From: Streptomyces canus 299MFChir4.1
GTDB taxonomy: Bacteria; Actinomycetota; Actinomycetes; Streptomycetales; Streptomycetaceae
Assembly (NCBI RefSeq): GCF_000383615.1
Contig: NZ_KB911598.1
Location: forward strand, 46,620-110,619
Length of the DNA stretch: 64,000 nucleotides
Direction: 5' to 3'
Part shown: positions 34,229 through 43,249 of the stretch, one piece after another
How the letters are laid out: each line of letters starts with the position of its first letter
Numbering within the stretch: position 1 is the stretch's first letter
Notes under the pieces: generated by a model
Databases searched by the model: none
Told to the model about the DNA's origin: nothing
The model's input: the letters and a program-made list of their open reading frames with translations, nothing else
Translations under genes and position numbers: made by a program

Positions 34229-35476
34229 TCACGCGGCCTCCTTGAGGGGCAGGTCCTCGGCGATGGGGGGCTGACGTCGCGGCATGAGCAGCAGGGTCCC
34301 CGCTGCCAGTGCGACGGTGACGCAGCACAGGTTCATCATCGTCACGACACCCAGCGCCTCACTCAGCAGTGAGCCGGCCAGCATGCCCGACAAGGAGGCC
34401 GCCGCCTGGAGGAATCCGTTGGTGGCGCTGACCCTGCCCAGTACGGCGTCAGGGGTGTGACGGGCGACGAACGTCCCGCTGGTGATCGTGAAACAGACCA
34501 TGGGCGCCCCGATGGTCAGGAACAACACGAAGCTCCACCCGATCACAGGGGTGTTGAAGGTCGCCGCGAAGGCCACGGCGAGCGCTGCCAGGGAGCCCAC
34601 CAGCACAGTCCTGTCGGCGAGCCTCGCGGTGAGTGCTCGGCTGAGTGGCACCCCGAGCAGGAGCCCCGCACCGAAAGCCCCGAAGAGCAGGCCGAGGACC
34701 TGGGGTGAGGCGTGCAGGACCCGGTCCATGTACGGAATGAGGCCGACGTTCACGGCGGACGTGGCGAGCGCGAAGAGAGCACCGGCTGCCGCCAGCGCCG
34801 CCAGCCACGGGTCGCGGCGTATCCGTACGACTCCGTCGCGGATCTCGGCGACCAGCCTGCCTGGCTGCCCGCGCCCCGCCCCGGTGCTTCGGTGCGCGGT
34901 CGTCCGCGGCCGGTAGCGGACCATCGAGAGGCACAGCGCCGAACACGCGTAACTGATCGTGTCGATGGCGACGACCGCCGTGAAGCCCAGGCCGCCGTAC
35001 GCGGCCCCGCCCAACGGGCCGCCGACGAGCCGGATGGAGCCGACGATCAGGGCGCTCAGGGAGTTCGCCGAGTGGAGGTCGCCCTCACGGCCGACCAGTT
35101 GCGGGAGCAGGGCGGCGGAGGCCGGGTTGAACAGCTGGCTCAGGGTCGATTCCAGGACCAGCGCGACGTAGATCAGCCATACCTCGTCCGGACTGTCCAC
35201 CCACAGCATCAGCGAGACCGCCATCATGCGGGCCAGGTCCGCGACGACCATGACGCGCAGCCGGTTCCAGCGGTCGACGAGAGCCCCCGCCAGTGGACCG
35301 AGGACCAGTGCCGGGATCGTTCCCGCGGCCAGGGAAAAGCCCGACGCCATGGCGGAGCCGGTCAACTCCAGGACGTAGTACGGGACGGCGAGGAGCAGGA
35401 ACCAGTCGCCAAGGCTGGACAGCAGTTGACCGGACGCCAGGAACCGGTAGTCCCGGATCCGCAGCACACTGAACAC
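34229..35476 (-). CDS. MFS transporter (drug-efflux type)
   Basis: A 415-residue polytopic membrane protein with about 12 hydrophobic segments. It starts FSVLRIRDYRFLASGQLLSSLGDWFLLLAVPYYVLELTG, the usual opening of MFS_3-type (enterobactin exporter-like) proteins. The loop between helices 2 and 3 reads GPLAGALVDRWNRLRVMVVADL, the MFS signature. GTG 35476 is preceded by AAGGA. Substrate unknown; such proteins export hydrophobic drugs or siderophores. No gene for a regulator is intact next to it. Confidence 0.9.
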   Translation of the reverse strand: MFSVLRIRDYRFLASGQLLSSLGDWFLLLAVPYYVLELTGSAMASGFSLAAGTIPALVLGPLAGALVDRWNRLRVMVVADLARMMAVSLMLWVDSPDEVWLIYVALVLESTLSQLFNPASAALLPQLVGREGDLHSANSLSALIVGSIRLVGGPLGGAAYGGLGFTAVVAIDTISYACSALCLSMVRYRPRTTAHRSTGAGRGQPGRLVAEIRDGVVRIRRDPWLAALAAAGALFALATSAVNVGLIPYMDRVLHASPQVLGLLFGAFGAGLLLGVPLSRALTARLADRTVLVGSLAALAVAFAATFNTPVIGWSFVLFLTIGAPMVCFTITSGTFVARHTPDAVLGRVSATNGFLQAAASLSGMLAGSLLSEALGVVTMMNLCCVTVALAAGTLLLMPRRQPPIAEDLPLKEAA

Positions 35477-35713
35477 GAGTGTTCCTTCGGGATGGAGGTC
35501 AGACCCGGCCCTGTGCCCGGTCGCCGAAAGGCGGCCCAGTACCCCGTGGTCATGAAGTGTGGCGGAGTTCGTCCAACTCGCCGGGGGGGCGAAGACCAGC
35601 GTGTGCCGCTCGCTGAACCCCTTTGGGCTGACCAGGTTCCCCCCACTTCAAACAGTTCTCTGTCGGTCGGTCACATGCGCGGCCGACCGACTGGTGTTGT
35701 GTGATCGCCTCGT

Positions 35714-35725
35714 CGGAAGCGCTCC
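35714..35725. promoter_or_regulatory. Degenerate CebR-like box
   Basis: GGAAGCGCTCCC, one mismatch from the GGGAGCGCTCCC boxes at 37958 and 39215. It precedes an AT-rich stretch with GTAC-N5-GTAC and a 16-codon open frame (35766) that leads nowhere. It may be the leftover promoter of a lost gene. Confidence 0.35.
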
Positions 35726-35924
35726 CAACGTAACGTACAGGATGTACAGAACGTAAGATGCGTGCATGGCTGTGAGAGTCGAGTGGTTCGAGCCTGGTTC
35801 GAGTCGGCGAAACTGAAACGGGTGCATCTGGCGTCTGTACGCCACCGGGAGAGGGTGTGCCTACGTCTCGTAGAGCAGGGCCCCGCCCTGTGAAGGCCCT
35901 CGCGCTGCCCGCGGAGGGCTGTGC

Positions 35925-36440
35925 GGCGAGGACACGGCGTCAGCGCGATCCTGCCGAACACCTCACCCGCGTCCATCTTCCGGTGCGCCGGCAGAGCTTC
36001 AGAACAACGGCATGTCCATACCGGCCACGACGTCGATGATGACGTCATAGCCTGCGGGAGCCCCTTCCCCTCCGCGGCCGTCGCAGTCCAGTGCGGCACC
36101 ACCGCGGGCGGCGAGTTGCGCTGCCATGATCCCGATACGGCCGACCGCGCCACGCGCCAACACGGTCTCCCCGGGCGCGAATTGGGTGTGGCGAAGCCCG
36201 AAGCGGGCCACCGCGCCGGAGCTGCTGCGTGTCACCGCGGCAGCGGTGGACAGGCTGCTGGGCAAGGGAAGAATCTGCTCGACCGGCGCGACGGCGTGTT
36301 CGGCGTGGCCCCGCCGGTGTCGGTGAAGCCCCACACCCGCCGACCGATCCACGACGCGTCGACACCGTCACCGTGAGAGACCCGCGCATGAGGGCCCGCC
36401 CGGAGCTCGCACTGCGCCAGGGCCGCGAGGCGGATGTCGA
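35925..36440 (-). pseudogene. Zinc-type quinone oxidoreductase (MDR) pseudogene
   Basis: Fragments of a quinone oxidoreductase follow in order in different minus frames: DGVDASWIGRRVWGFTDTGG (about 36360-36300), EHAVAPVEQILPLPSSLSTAA with FAPGETVLARGAVGRIGIMA (about 36300-36130, the nucleotide-binding region), GYDVIIDVVAGMDMPLF (about 36050-36000), then AHRKMDAGEVFGRIALTP (about 35985-35932), the usual C-terminal end. At least two frameshifts and an internal deletion are needed, so it is dead. No gene is evident from 35477 to 35924 apart from a degenerate box. Confidence 0.75.
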
Positions 36441-36768
36441 GCTGCCGGGCGACAGATGCGACGGTAAGTCCGCCGGAGCGGGCCCGGGGCCGGAGAGTCA
36501 TGTCGGCATGGTTCGCCGCTCTCGTCCGGCTCGGCTCCTGCGGGGGTCGACCCCGCGCGCACCTGCCGCCCGCCGGCTCCGCGGTCGTCTCCGGCACCCG
36601 GCAGCCTCTGTCACTTGCTGTGCGGGCAGGGATTCCAGGCCGCCTTCACCGCATGGGGAGCGGAAAGTCGCCGGGATCCGGCAGCGCCCAACGGGCCGTG
36701 ACACGTCCCCTGCTGCGATGAGACGGAGCAGCGCATCCGGAGGTGTCGGCTCCGGAGGCGGACGTGGA
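36441..36768. other. Gap without recognisable gene
   Basis: A 328-bp stretch between the oxidoreductase remnant and the 3' end of the GH12 gene. Open frames here lack any family pattern. It may contain the lost N-terminal part of the remnant, but I cannot show it. Confidence 0.4.
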
Positions 36769-37896
36769 TCACTCGGTCGTGCAGGCAGTGCCGTTCAGGC
36801 TGAAGGCGGAGGGCTTGGTGAAGGTGCCGCTGGAGGTGCCCTGGAACCCGAAGGTCGCCTGGCCGCCGGCCGCCAGCTCGCCGTTGTGGCTCACGTTGCT
36901 CGCGGTGACCGCTCCTGACGACCCGGAGAGGTTCGCGTTCCAGGCGTTGGTGATCTGCTGCCCGGAGGGGAGGGAGAAGGCGAGCCTCCAGCCGCTGACG
37001 GGAGTGGTGCCGGTGTTGGTGATGGTGACGTCGGCGGTGAAGCCGCCCTGCCAGACGTTCGTCGCGTATGCCACCTTGCAGGCCGTGGAGCCGCCGGGGG
37101 TGCCCGGGCCGGAAGAGCCCTTGTTGACGGTGGAGGAGAACGAGGTCACGGCGAGGCCCGCGCCGTTCTGCCAGGGCTCGAAGCCGGCCTGAACACTCGT
37201 CAGGTACCAGCTGTTCTGCGCGAGTCCACGGGAGACGGCCTGCCGGACGAAGTCCATGACGTCGAAGTTCCAGCTGCTGAGCGCTGACGGTGCGACGAAC
37301 GAGAGCACGTCGTTCGTGCCGTTGCCACCGGACCACACCTGCCAGTCGCGTCCGCCCACGGTGGTGTTGCCTATGGGGGAGCCGATGGGCTGGACGGAGC
37401 CGACCCTGTTGAACCAGATCATGATCTCGGTGCGGTTCACGCCGTCGGTGCGGGGTGTGGGGTCGAGCCAGATGTCGTACGCGGCGTCGTACACCGCGTT
37501 GTTGACGTAGTTGAAGGAGATGCTCGAGGGGGCGGTGGAGATGCTGCTGAGCTGAGCGGGAAGGTCGGTGCCGGGCGAGCAGTTGGTGTAGTGGCAGCCG
37601 TTGAAGATGGACGGATACGACTTCGGAGCGCCGTTGGTGGGTACGGATCCGTCGGCCTGGGCGATCCTGAATCCCGAGTCGGTCGCGGTGACGCACTGGG
37701 TGGCGCTGGTGCCCCAGCGGTTGTTCTGGACCACGTAGCGACCCTGGACGGTCGTCGAACCGAAGGTGTCGCAGATCGTGGTGTCGGCCTGCGCGACAGT
37801 GGCGGTGGTCAGCAGTGCGGCGAGCGATACGAGCGAGGTGAGCAGCGCGCCGAGCAGGCCACGCGCGCGGCGGGCATGGTGCGGTGAAGGACGCAT
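36769..37896 (-). CDS. GH12 endo-beta-1,4-glucanase (cellulase) with CBM2
   Basis: A 375-residue secreted cellulase. The signal peptide ends near VAQA-D (37). The GH12 jelly-roll (about 38-260) carries NRTEIMIWFN (nucleophile Glu) and VQAGFEPWQNG (acid/base Glu). A GSSGPGTPGG linker leads to a CBM2 starting ACKVAYATNVWQGGFTADVTI, with the Cys pair at its ends and surface Trp residues. The architecture matches secreted Streptomyces GH12 cellulases such as CelB. SD GAGGA precedes ATG 37896. Its promoter carries a CebR-type operator downstream of the start point, so cello-oligosaccharide induction via the adjacent repressor is likely. Confidence 0.93.
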   Translation of the reverse strand: MRPSPHHARRARGLLGALLTSLVSLAALLTTATVAQADTTICDTFGSTTVQGRYVVQNNRWGTSATQCVTATDSGFRIAQADGSVPTNGAPKSYPSIFNGCHYTNCSPGTDLPAQLSSISTAPSSISFNYVNNAVYDAAYDIWLDPTPRTDGVNRTEIMIWFNRVGSVQPIGSPIGNTTVGGRDWQVWSGGNGTNDVLSFVAPSALSSWNFDVMDFVRQAVSRGLAQNSWYLTSVQAGFEPWQNGAGLAVTSFSSTVNKGSSGPGTPGGSTACKVAYATNVWQGGFTADVTITNTGTTPVSGWRLAFSLPSGQQITNAWNANLSGSSGAVTASNVSHNGELAAGGQATFGFQGTSSGTFTKPSAFSLNGTACTTE

Positions 37897-37957
37897 GCGG
37901 ATCCTCTTCAGGGGTGGGGGAGGGACAACGGAAAAGGGGTTCCCATGACCTGATGCA

Positions 37958-37971
37958 TGGGAGCGCTCCCA
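37958..37971. promoter_or_regulatory. CebR-type operator before the GH12 cellulase gene
   Basis: TGGGAGCGCTCCCA, a perfect 14-bp palindrome identical to the consensus described for CebR in Streptomyces. It lies just downstream of the predicted GH12 promoter. Confidence 0.88.
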
Positions 37972-37988
37972 ATCCTGGTTTCGGCAGG

Positions 37989-38017
37989 ACTGTAGGGATG
38001 TTTCAGGTGCATGACAA
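37989..38017 (-). promoter_or_regulatory. Predicted promoter of the GH12 gene
   Basis: On the minus strand, TTGTCA (38017-38012) and TACAGT (37994-37989) with exactly 17-bp spacing. The predicted start near 37982 puts the CebR-type box at about +12 to +25, a road-block position. Confidence 0.65.
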
Positions 38018-38087
38018 GGGTGCGGGCAGGAACCGGTTGGGCCGATTTGGTGGACGCAGGTCAGGTGGGCGATGGGGCAGGCCGACC

Positions 38088-39110
38088 TCAGGTGGACTCG
38101 CGGATCACCAGCTCCGTGCGGAGGATGACATGACGCCAGGCCACGGCGCCCTCCTCCATCTCCTCCAGGAGCAGTCGGATCATGGCCCGTCCGACCTCCT
38201 CGATCGGCTGACGCACCGTGGTCAGCTGTGGTTCGGTCCGCCGAGCCAGCGGAAAGTCGTCGAAACCGATCACGGCGACATCCTCGGGCACCCGGCGTCC
38301 CGCCGCGCGCAGAGCCTCCAGAGCCCCCGCGGCCGTGGTGTCCGACGCCGCGAGGACGCCGTCGATGTCCGGATGCCGTTCGAGGAGTTCTGTCATGGCG
38401 CGGCGCCCGCTCTCCGCAGTGAAGTCGCTTTCGGCGACCCGGGTCCGCTCGGCCTTCATGCCCGCCAGCGCCAGTGCCTCGTCGTAGCCGCGCAGTCGGC
38501 ACTGAGCGGCGTGCAGGTCGAGCGGACCGGTGATGGTGGCGATGACCCTGCGGCCCCGCTGGATGAGGTGGGAGACGGCGCTGCGTGCTCCACCGACATT
38601 GTCCATGTCGACGTAACTGACGTATTCGTCGCCCGAGCGGCGTCCCAGCAGCACGGTCGGCAGCCGGGCCTCGGCGAGCATGTCGGGCAGCGGATCGCCG
38701 GCGTGCACGGACATCAGCAGGACGCCGTCGACCCGGCCGCCGCGCGCGTACTCGAGGAAGCGCTGCCGTTCGGCGCCGGAGCGGACGAGCGTCAGCAGCA
38801 GCTGCATTCCGGTGTCGGTCAGGGCGTCCCCGAGCGAGGTGACGATCTCGGAGAAGAAGGGTTCCGCGAACTGCCGCCAGTCGGGCTCCGTCATGACCAG
38901 GGCGACGGCGTCGGCCCGCCGTCCCGCCAGAGAGCGGGCCGCGAGATTGGGCACGTAACCGAGTTCGTCGATGGCCTGCTGTACGGCCCGACGTGTCGAC
39001 TCCTTCACGCCTGTGGCGTTGTTGATGACGCGGGAGACCGTGCCGCGTCCCACCCGCGCGTGGGCGGCCACTTCCTCCAGCGTCGGTGTCCCCGGGCGTC
39101 GCCTGCCCAT
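38088..39110 (-). CDS. LacI-family repressor, CebR-like
   Basis: A 340-residue repressor. The LacI headpiece is at the N-terminus (TLEEVAAHARVGRGTVSRVINNATGVKE) with a LAARSL hinge, followed by a periplasmic-binding-type effector domain. The body follows CebR closely in pattern: EPFFSEIVTSLGDALTDTGM, LLLTLVRSGAERQRFL, YARGGRVDGVLLMSVH, and VRQPIEEVGRAMIRLLLEEM. It is probably a CebR paralogue sensing cello-oligosaccharides. It sits immediately upstream of the GH12 gene on the same strand, not next to a cebEFG transporter, so it may be a local regulator. Boxes before both genes suggest autorepression. Confidence 0.88.
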   Translation of the reverse strand: MGRRRPGTPTLEEVAAHARVGRGTVSRVINNATGVKESTRRAVQQAIDELGYVPNLAARSLAGRRADAVALVMTEPDWRQFAEPFFSEIVTSLGDALTDTGMQLLLTLVRSGAERQRFLEYARGGRVDGVLLMSVHAGDPLPDMLAEARLPTVLLGRRSGDEYVSYVDMDNVGGARSAVSHLIQRGRRVIATITGPLDLHAAQCRLRGYDEALALAGMKAERTRVAESDFTAESGRRAMTELLERHPDIDGVLAASDTTAAGALEALRAAGRRVPEDVAVIGFDDFPLARRTEPQLTTVRQPIEEVGRAMIRLLLEEMEEGAVAWRHVILRTELVIREST

Positions 39111-39214
39111 GCCACCTCCCCCAAGAGATCACCGATCTTACCGGCCGGAGGGGGTCGCGCACACGACTTCACCAGGGGGTGTGGTGACGGACGGTCGCCC
39201 TCCCCCCAATGATT

Positions 39215-39226
39215 GGGAGCGCTCCC
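39215..39226. promoter_or_regulatory. CebR-type operator before the LacI-family gene
   Basis: GGGAGCGCTCCC inside a near-perfect 20-bp palindrome (39211-39230, one mismatched pair), about 105 bp upstream of the repressor start. A TATCGT -10-like element on the minus strand lies about 10 bp upstream of it. Confidence 0.85.
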
Positions 39227-39390
39227 GATCTGCGTGACGATACTGGGAGTTAAGGCGCTTACAGGAGGCTGGGTCGGCGGCGACCTCACAACGCACCGGC
39301 GTCGAGATGAGCGTCAGTGGGCCGGGCAGCGTGTGGCGCCACCCATCCGTGGAACGGGACGGGCAGCGCCACACGTCGGAACCCGGAGAC

Positions 39391-39699
39391 TTATCCGGGG
39401 AACGGCTTGCTCGCGTCGTCGTCAGCCTTGATGCACGCGTCGAGCTTCTTCTGGAGGGCGGCCGCGTCGTTGAGCGCCTTCTTGGCGGCCGCGGTCTCCC
39501 CCAGCTGCTTCAGCTTCGCCGCCTTGGTCTTGAGGCTGGCGATCTGCTGACGCAGCTGGCTCGTGTTGCAGGTGACGGAGGCCCTGACCGATACCTCGCC
39601 CCGGTCCGCCGACGTGGCGGCGTGAGCGGGTACCGACGTGATGAAGAAGCCTCCGACGATGGCCGCGGATACGGCGAGCGCGGAGAAGCGCTTGGTCAT
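39391..39699 (-). CDS. Small secreted helical protein
   Basis: A 102-residue exported protein: signal peptide MTKRFSALAVSAAIVGGFF, cleaved near AHA-A (28). The mature part has one Cys near the start and one near the end (VTCNTS, LDACIK) enclosing a Lys/Ala-rich amphipathic helix pair (QLRQQIASLKTKAAKLKQLG). A disulfide-closed helical hairpin is likely. Similar small proteins are common in streptomycetes without known role. The G-rich run before ATG 39699 serves as SD. Confidence 0.72.
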   Translation of the reverse strand: MTKRFSALAVSAAIVGGFFITSVPAHAATSADRGEVSVRASVTCNTSQLRQQIASLKTKAAKLKQLGETAAAKKALNDAAALQKKLDACIKADDDASKPFPG

Positions 39700-39961
39700 G
39701 AGTTGTTTCCCCCAGATTGGGTTTGCATGGGTCGGAGTGGATCTTACAAGGCGTTGTGACTCGCCAGTAACCAGGCCGATGTGGAGGGTAATTGGCGGTC
39801 GCGGAGACGCCCACTGACCCAACGGGATGACCGACCCCCGGGCGCATCCACTCCAGGGTCTTCCTGTCGCCACTCACGGAGCGCACCGCAGGCCGTCCCT
39901 CGGCCGATGAGCCCAAGCTCTGCGACCGACGTCAGGCGGCGAGGGTAGTCAGTGGTGCCGA

Positions 39962-40060
39962 AGGTGTCGTGCCGCCCCGGCGGTCGTCAGGATCTCGGCG
40001 TCGAGGATGACGCTCAGTCCGGGCATACTGGCGATCGCGAGTACAGACTGGTTCGATCGT
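39962..40060 (-). mobile_element. Possible IS110-family transposase fragment
   Basis: The minus strand encodes VLAIASMPGLSVILDAEILT, close to the helix-hairpin segment (siPGvgpvlAa) of the IS110 transposase C-terminal domain. Only about 30 residues survive and no ends or repeats are visible. The remainder of 39700-40210 shows no gene. Confidence 0.35.
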
Positions 40061-40210
40061 GCCGATTCGCGCCGGCGTGGCCCGTTGATGCCGGCACCAG
40101 CAATAGCTGTCACGCGACAGGAGGACTGGTGAATGGCCCATGATGGCGGCGTACAAGGCAGTAGCGCGGATTCTGGTCCTGCATCACCGGGTGAGCCGCG
40201 CCCGCGGCAC

Positions 40211-40588
40211 ATGACCTCGACACCGGCGGCTCGAACTCAGAACCTGCATGTGCTCAAGGGCCGCTTCGTTCTCGGGCGGGTGTCCGACATCCGCACGGTC
40301 GCCGCCGACACCAACCTGCTCGCGCTCGTGGTCGGTCCGGACGGAGGCGCGGCGATGCTCCGCGACGACACGGCCGAGGACGGATGGGTGGCGCTGTGGA
40401 ACGGCGATGACGCACACGACCCGGAGGCGACGGGGATGCTCAGCGCCATCGTCGCGCCGCTCGCCGCCGGCGACCTCCCGGTCTGGACCGCCACGAGTTA
40501 CGACGGCGACCTCGTGCTCGTCCCGGCCGACCGGCTTCGGGAAGCCGTCGGCATCCTTCGCCAGGCCGGCCACCAGGTGGCCGTGTGA
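40211..40588 (+). CDS. ACT-domain protein
   Basis: A 125-residue cytoplasmic protein resembling ACT_7/CASTOR-like small actinobacterial proteins: FVLGRVSDIRTVAADTNLLALVVGPDG, the WVALWNGDDAHDPEATGMLSAIVAPLAAGDLPVW middle, and an LVPADRLREAVGILRQAGHQV end. ACT domains bind amino acids or other small ligands; no partner enzyme domain is attached. ATG 40211 (MTSTPAARTQNLHVL) is chosen; ATG 40133 in the same frame would add 26 low-complexity residues. Confidence 0.72.
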   Translation: MTSTPAARTQNLHVLKGRFVLGRVSDIRTVAADTNLLALVVGPDGGAAMLRDDTAEDGWVALWNGDDAHDPEATGMLSAIVAPLAAGDLPVWTATSYDGDLVLVPADRLREAVGILRQAGHQVAV

Positions 40589-40592
40589 CGGA

Positions 40593-41012
40593 ACCGCCAA
40601 GTCCTGCCTCGTCGGCCTCGCCGCCTTCCCTGAGCTGAACGCCCGGGTGGGCACCGGGAGTTCGGAGATCGTGCGGCTGCCGGGCGTGCACCTCGGCTTC
40701 GCTGCCCAGACCGATCACGGCCTGGTCGTCCCCGTGGTACGGGACGCCGACCGGTTGCCGCTCGACGAACTGGCCGCCGAACTGCCTCGACTCACCGCAC
40801 TGGCCCGGAGCGGCACACTGCCCGTCGAACACCGCACGGGCGGCACTTTCACCCTCAACAACTACGGTCCGCTGGACGTCGACGGAGCCACCCCGCTCCT
40901 CAGCCACCCCCAGACCGCCATGCTCGGCGTCGGTCGGCCGCCTCCTCGACCGCCCCTGGGCCGTGGACGGCCGCGTGGAGGTGCGCAAGATCCTTCACCT
41001 CACGCCTCTGAG
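40593..41012 (+). pseudogene. 2-oxoacid dehydrogenase E2 (acyltransferase) remnant
   Basis: Right after the ACT gene one frame reads CLVGLAAFPELNARVGTGSS, VRLPGVHLGFAAQTDHGLVV, VPVVRDADRLPLDELAAELP and GTFTLNNYGPLDVDGATPLL, the catalytic domain of dihydrolipoamide acyltransferases. Near 40940 the match moves frame (WAVDGRVEVRKILHLT) and then ends before the catalytic HxxxDG motif. The lipoyl and binding domains are absent, so this is a truncated remnant. Confidence 0.75.
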
Positions 41013-41071
41013 CGCTCGATGACCGGCTTTCGTCCACCGGTAGGGGTGGGTCCGTGGTCGTGGAAGGCCGA

Positions 41072-42109
41072 TCAGTCGCCGCCGCCGTCGCTCCCGCCGG
41101 AATCCCCACCGTCGCCGTCGCAGCCCCAGCCGTCGGAGCCACCGGGCTCGTTGTCATTGCCGCCGCTCCCGAGGTTGCTGAACCACGGGCGGTCCCACGT
41201 CGCGTCGGTGGCGAACGGCTCGCCCCCGGCCATCGCCGGACGCCGCTCCGGCGGGAATCTCGCGATGCCCGTCGCGTCGCCGAGTCCGAAAGCGACGGCG
41301 AAGACGTGCGCCATGACGGCATCCAGCGGGTCTGTGCTCTCGTACGGCACCTCGGCCAGCGGCCGAAGCAGCGTGCCCGGCGCGAGCGCCGGGGCGGTGC
41401 GGGGGACACGTCAGCAGGGCGACCGGCCGCTCACCGCACAGCAGCCACGAAGTGAGCGCGCTCTCCCGCCGCAGTACCCAATGCCGGTCGGGCAGCCGCA
41501 CCTCCACGGAACTCCTGGACTTGCGCAGCTTCTTCTTGAAGCTGAGCCGCGCCGGAACGTCCCCGACGGTCAGCCGCACGCCCTTGGACGGGTCGGCGGC
41601 ATCGGGCTGGAAACCGTGCGGCGCCCGGATCCGTACCACGGGGGCCTGCGGCCCCCACGCGTCCACGCGTCCCAGCCGCCGGTCGAGAGCGACAGTGACC
41701 GGCCCCGGCGGGCCCCGGCGCGTGCCGCCGCGCGATCCACAGCGGCACCCTCGGCCTGGGCCCGGGCTGCCAGTGCGGCCACCTGCTGGGTCCCGCCGCA
41801 CTGCCGTACCGCCATCGCGCCCAACTCGCGGGCGAACTGCGCGGATTGCCGCACCCGCACCGGCCTGGCGGTCCCGGTGAAACGGGTCACGGGGACGACC
41901 CCGGCACCCTCCGGCAACGGCTGCAGCGACCGCTCGGTCCCACCGCCCCCGAGCCAGCACCCACGCTGGAAAGCCTCGGCCATGGCACCGAGGTTCAACT
42001 CGCCCAATGGCATGGTCCAGCCGCCCACCCGCAGCCCGTTTTCGGTCAGCTCCACGGTCCGTGCCAGCGGATTCCACGACCGCTCGCTGTACAGCACCTG
42101 GCTCATCAC
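41072..42109 (-). pseudogene. Conserved hypothetical gene interrupted by two frameshifts
   Basis: Three minus frames read one after another as a single protein. From ATG 42109, SQVLYSERSWNPLARTVELT to AAARAGARRG (about 41710); then PVTVALDRRLGRVDAWGPQA, VPARLSFKKKLRKSRSSVEV and LTSWLLCGERPVALLTCPP (to about 41395); then PLAEVPYESTDPLDAVMAHV and a Gly/Asp/Ser-rich tail GGDSGGSDGGGD ending at 41072. The shifts fall in G/C-rich runs near 41710 and 41400. It is either a recent pseudogene or carries sequencing errors. Function unknown; the acidic Gly-rich tail is unusual. Confidence 0.65.
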
Positions 42110-42389
42110 AGATCCCCGTACTTCCCCGGCTCAGCCCAGTCCACCGCCGCTGACGCCGCCAGACGGCGCCGCCCCCTCACACATCCACGGCTTCTCTCGT
42201 CGCCAAGATTCTGACCTGGGCCCGGTGAGACGCCTCAGCGTCGGGGCCACGTCCGCCGGGCCCCGGCAGCCACCGACGCCGGAACCCCCGTCGACGCCAA
42301 GGGTTGGCCGCCCGTACGTCATGACTCCGTAAGGCGTGCGGGCCGTGCCGAAGCGGGACAAAACCGAAACCGTGCGGGACGCTGCCCCT

Positions 42390-43118
42390 ATGACAGAACC
42401 CTCCGCCACCGCCCCGCCCCGCTTCGACGACCTCACCGCGCTGTACATCAACTGCACCCTCAAACCGTCCCCGCAGCTGAGCCACACCCAGGGTTTGATC
42501 GACAAGAGCGCGGAGATCATGGGGTCGTGCGGGATCACCGTGTCCGAGATCCGCGCCGTCGACCACGACATCGCCCCCGGCGTCTACCCGGACATGACCG
42601 AACACGGCTTCGCCACCGACGAGTGGCCCGCCCTCTACGAGCGGGTGATGGCCGCGGACATCCTGGTCGTCGCCGGACCGATCTGGCTCGGCGACAACAG
42701 CTCGGTGACGAAGAAGGTGATCGAGCGCCTCTACGCCTGCTCCAGCCTCCTCAACGCGCAGGGACAGTACGCCTATTACGGCCGCGTCGGCGGCTGCCTG
42801 ATCACCGGCAACGAGGACGGTGTGAAGCACTGCGCGATGAACGTCCTCTACAGCCTCCAGCACCTCGGCTACACGATCCCGCCCCAGGCCGACGCCGGCT
42901 GGATCGGCCCGGCCGGGCCAGGGCCGTCGTACCTCGACGCGGGCTCGGGCGGACCGGAGAACGACTTCACCAATCGCAACACGAGCTTCATGACCTGGAA
43001 CCTCATGCACCTTGCCGCCCTGCTCAAGCGGGCGGGCGGTATCCCCGCGTACGGCAACCAGCGCTCTCAGTGGGACGCGGGCTGCCGCCCGGGTGCGGAC
43101 AACCCGGAACACCGGTGA
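42390..43118 (+). CDS. NADPH-dependent FMN reductase / flavodoxin-like protein
   Basis: A 242-residue protein with the flavodoxin-like fold. LTALYINCTLKPSPQLSHTQGLID gives the FMN phosphate loop, ADILVVAGPIWLGDNSSVTK the second flavin loop, and YYGRVGGCLITGNEDGVKHC the third. Members reduce FMN, quinones or nitro compounds with NAD(P)H. ATG 42390 (MTEPSATAPPRF) starts the conserved part; an upstream ATG at 42336 adds 18 residues. No clear SD. It is followed by a strong hairpin shared with the convergent GT87 gene. Confidence 0.85.
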   Translation: MTEPSATAPPRFDDLTALYINCTLKPSPQLSHTQGLIDKSAEIMGSCGITVSEIRAVDHDIAPGVYPDMTEHGFATDEWPALYERVMAADILVVAGPIWLGDNSSVTKKVIERLYACSSLLNAQGQYAYYGRVGGCLITGNEDGVKHCAMNVLYSLQHLGYTIPPQADAGWIGPAGPGPSYLDAGSGGPENDFTNRNTSFMTWNLMHLAALLKRAGGIPAYGNQRSQWDAGCRPGADNPEHR

Positions 43119-43123
43119 CCGGT

Positions 43124-43161
43124 GGTGGGTTGTGCGGCGTCCGAGCGCCGCACAACCCACC
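43124..43161. terminator. Strong hairpin between convergent genes
   Basis: A perfect 16-bp stem (GGTGGGTTGTGCGGCG and its complement) with a 6-base loop just after the flavodoxin-like gene and 89 bases beyond the GT87 stop; it can serve both strands. Confidence 0.88.
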
Positions 43162-43249
43162 GCTTGAAAGAGCCCGGCCGGCGTGCACCTCCCCGGCGTC
43201 GAGGGGTTCCAGGTGAGCGCGGTGGCTCCCGACGCTGGTTCCGGTGGCC

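Noticed and set aside
35783..35807. GGTTCGAGTC, like a tRNA T-loop
   Set aside because: No stems, anticodon arm or acceptor could be folded around it.
40248..42332. 694-codon forward frame
   Set aside because: Its first part is the E2 remnant; the rest is the antisense of the frameshifted conserved gene, with Pro/Ser-rich nonsense composition.
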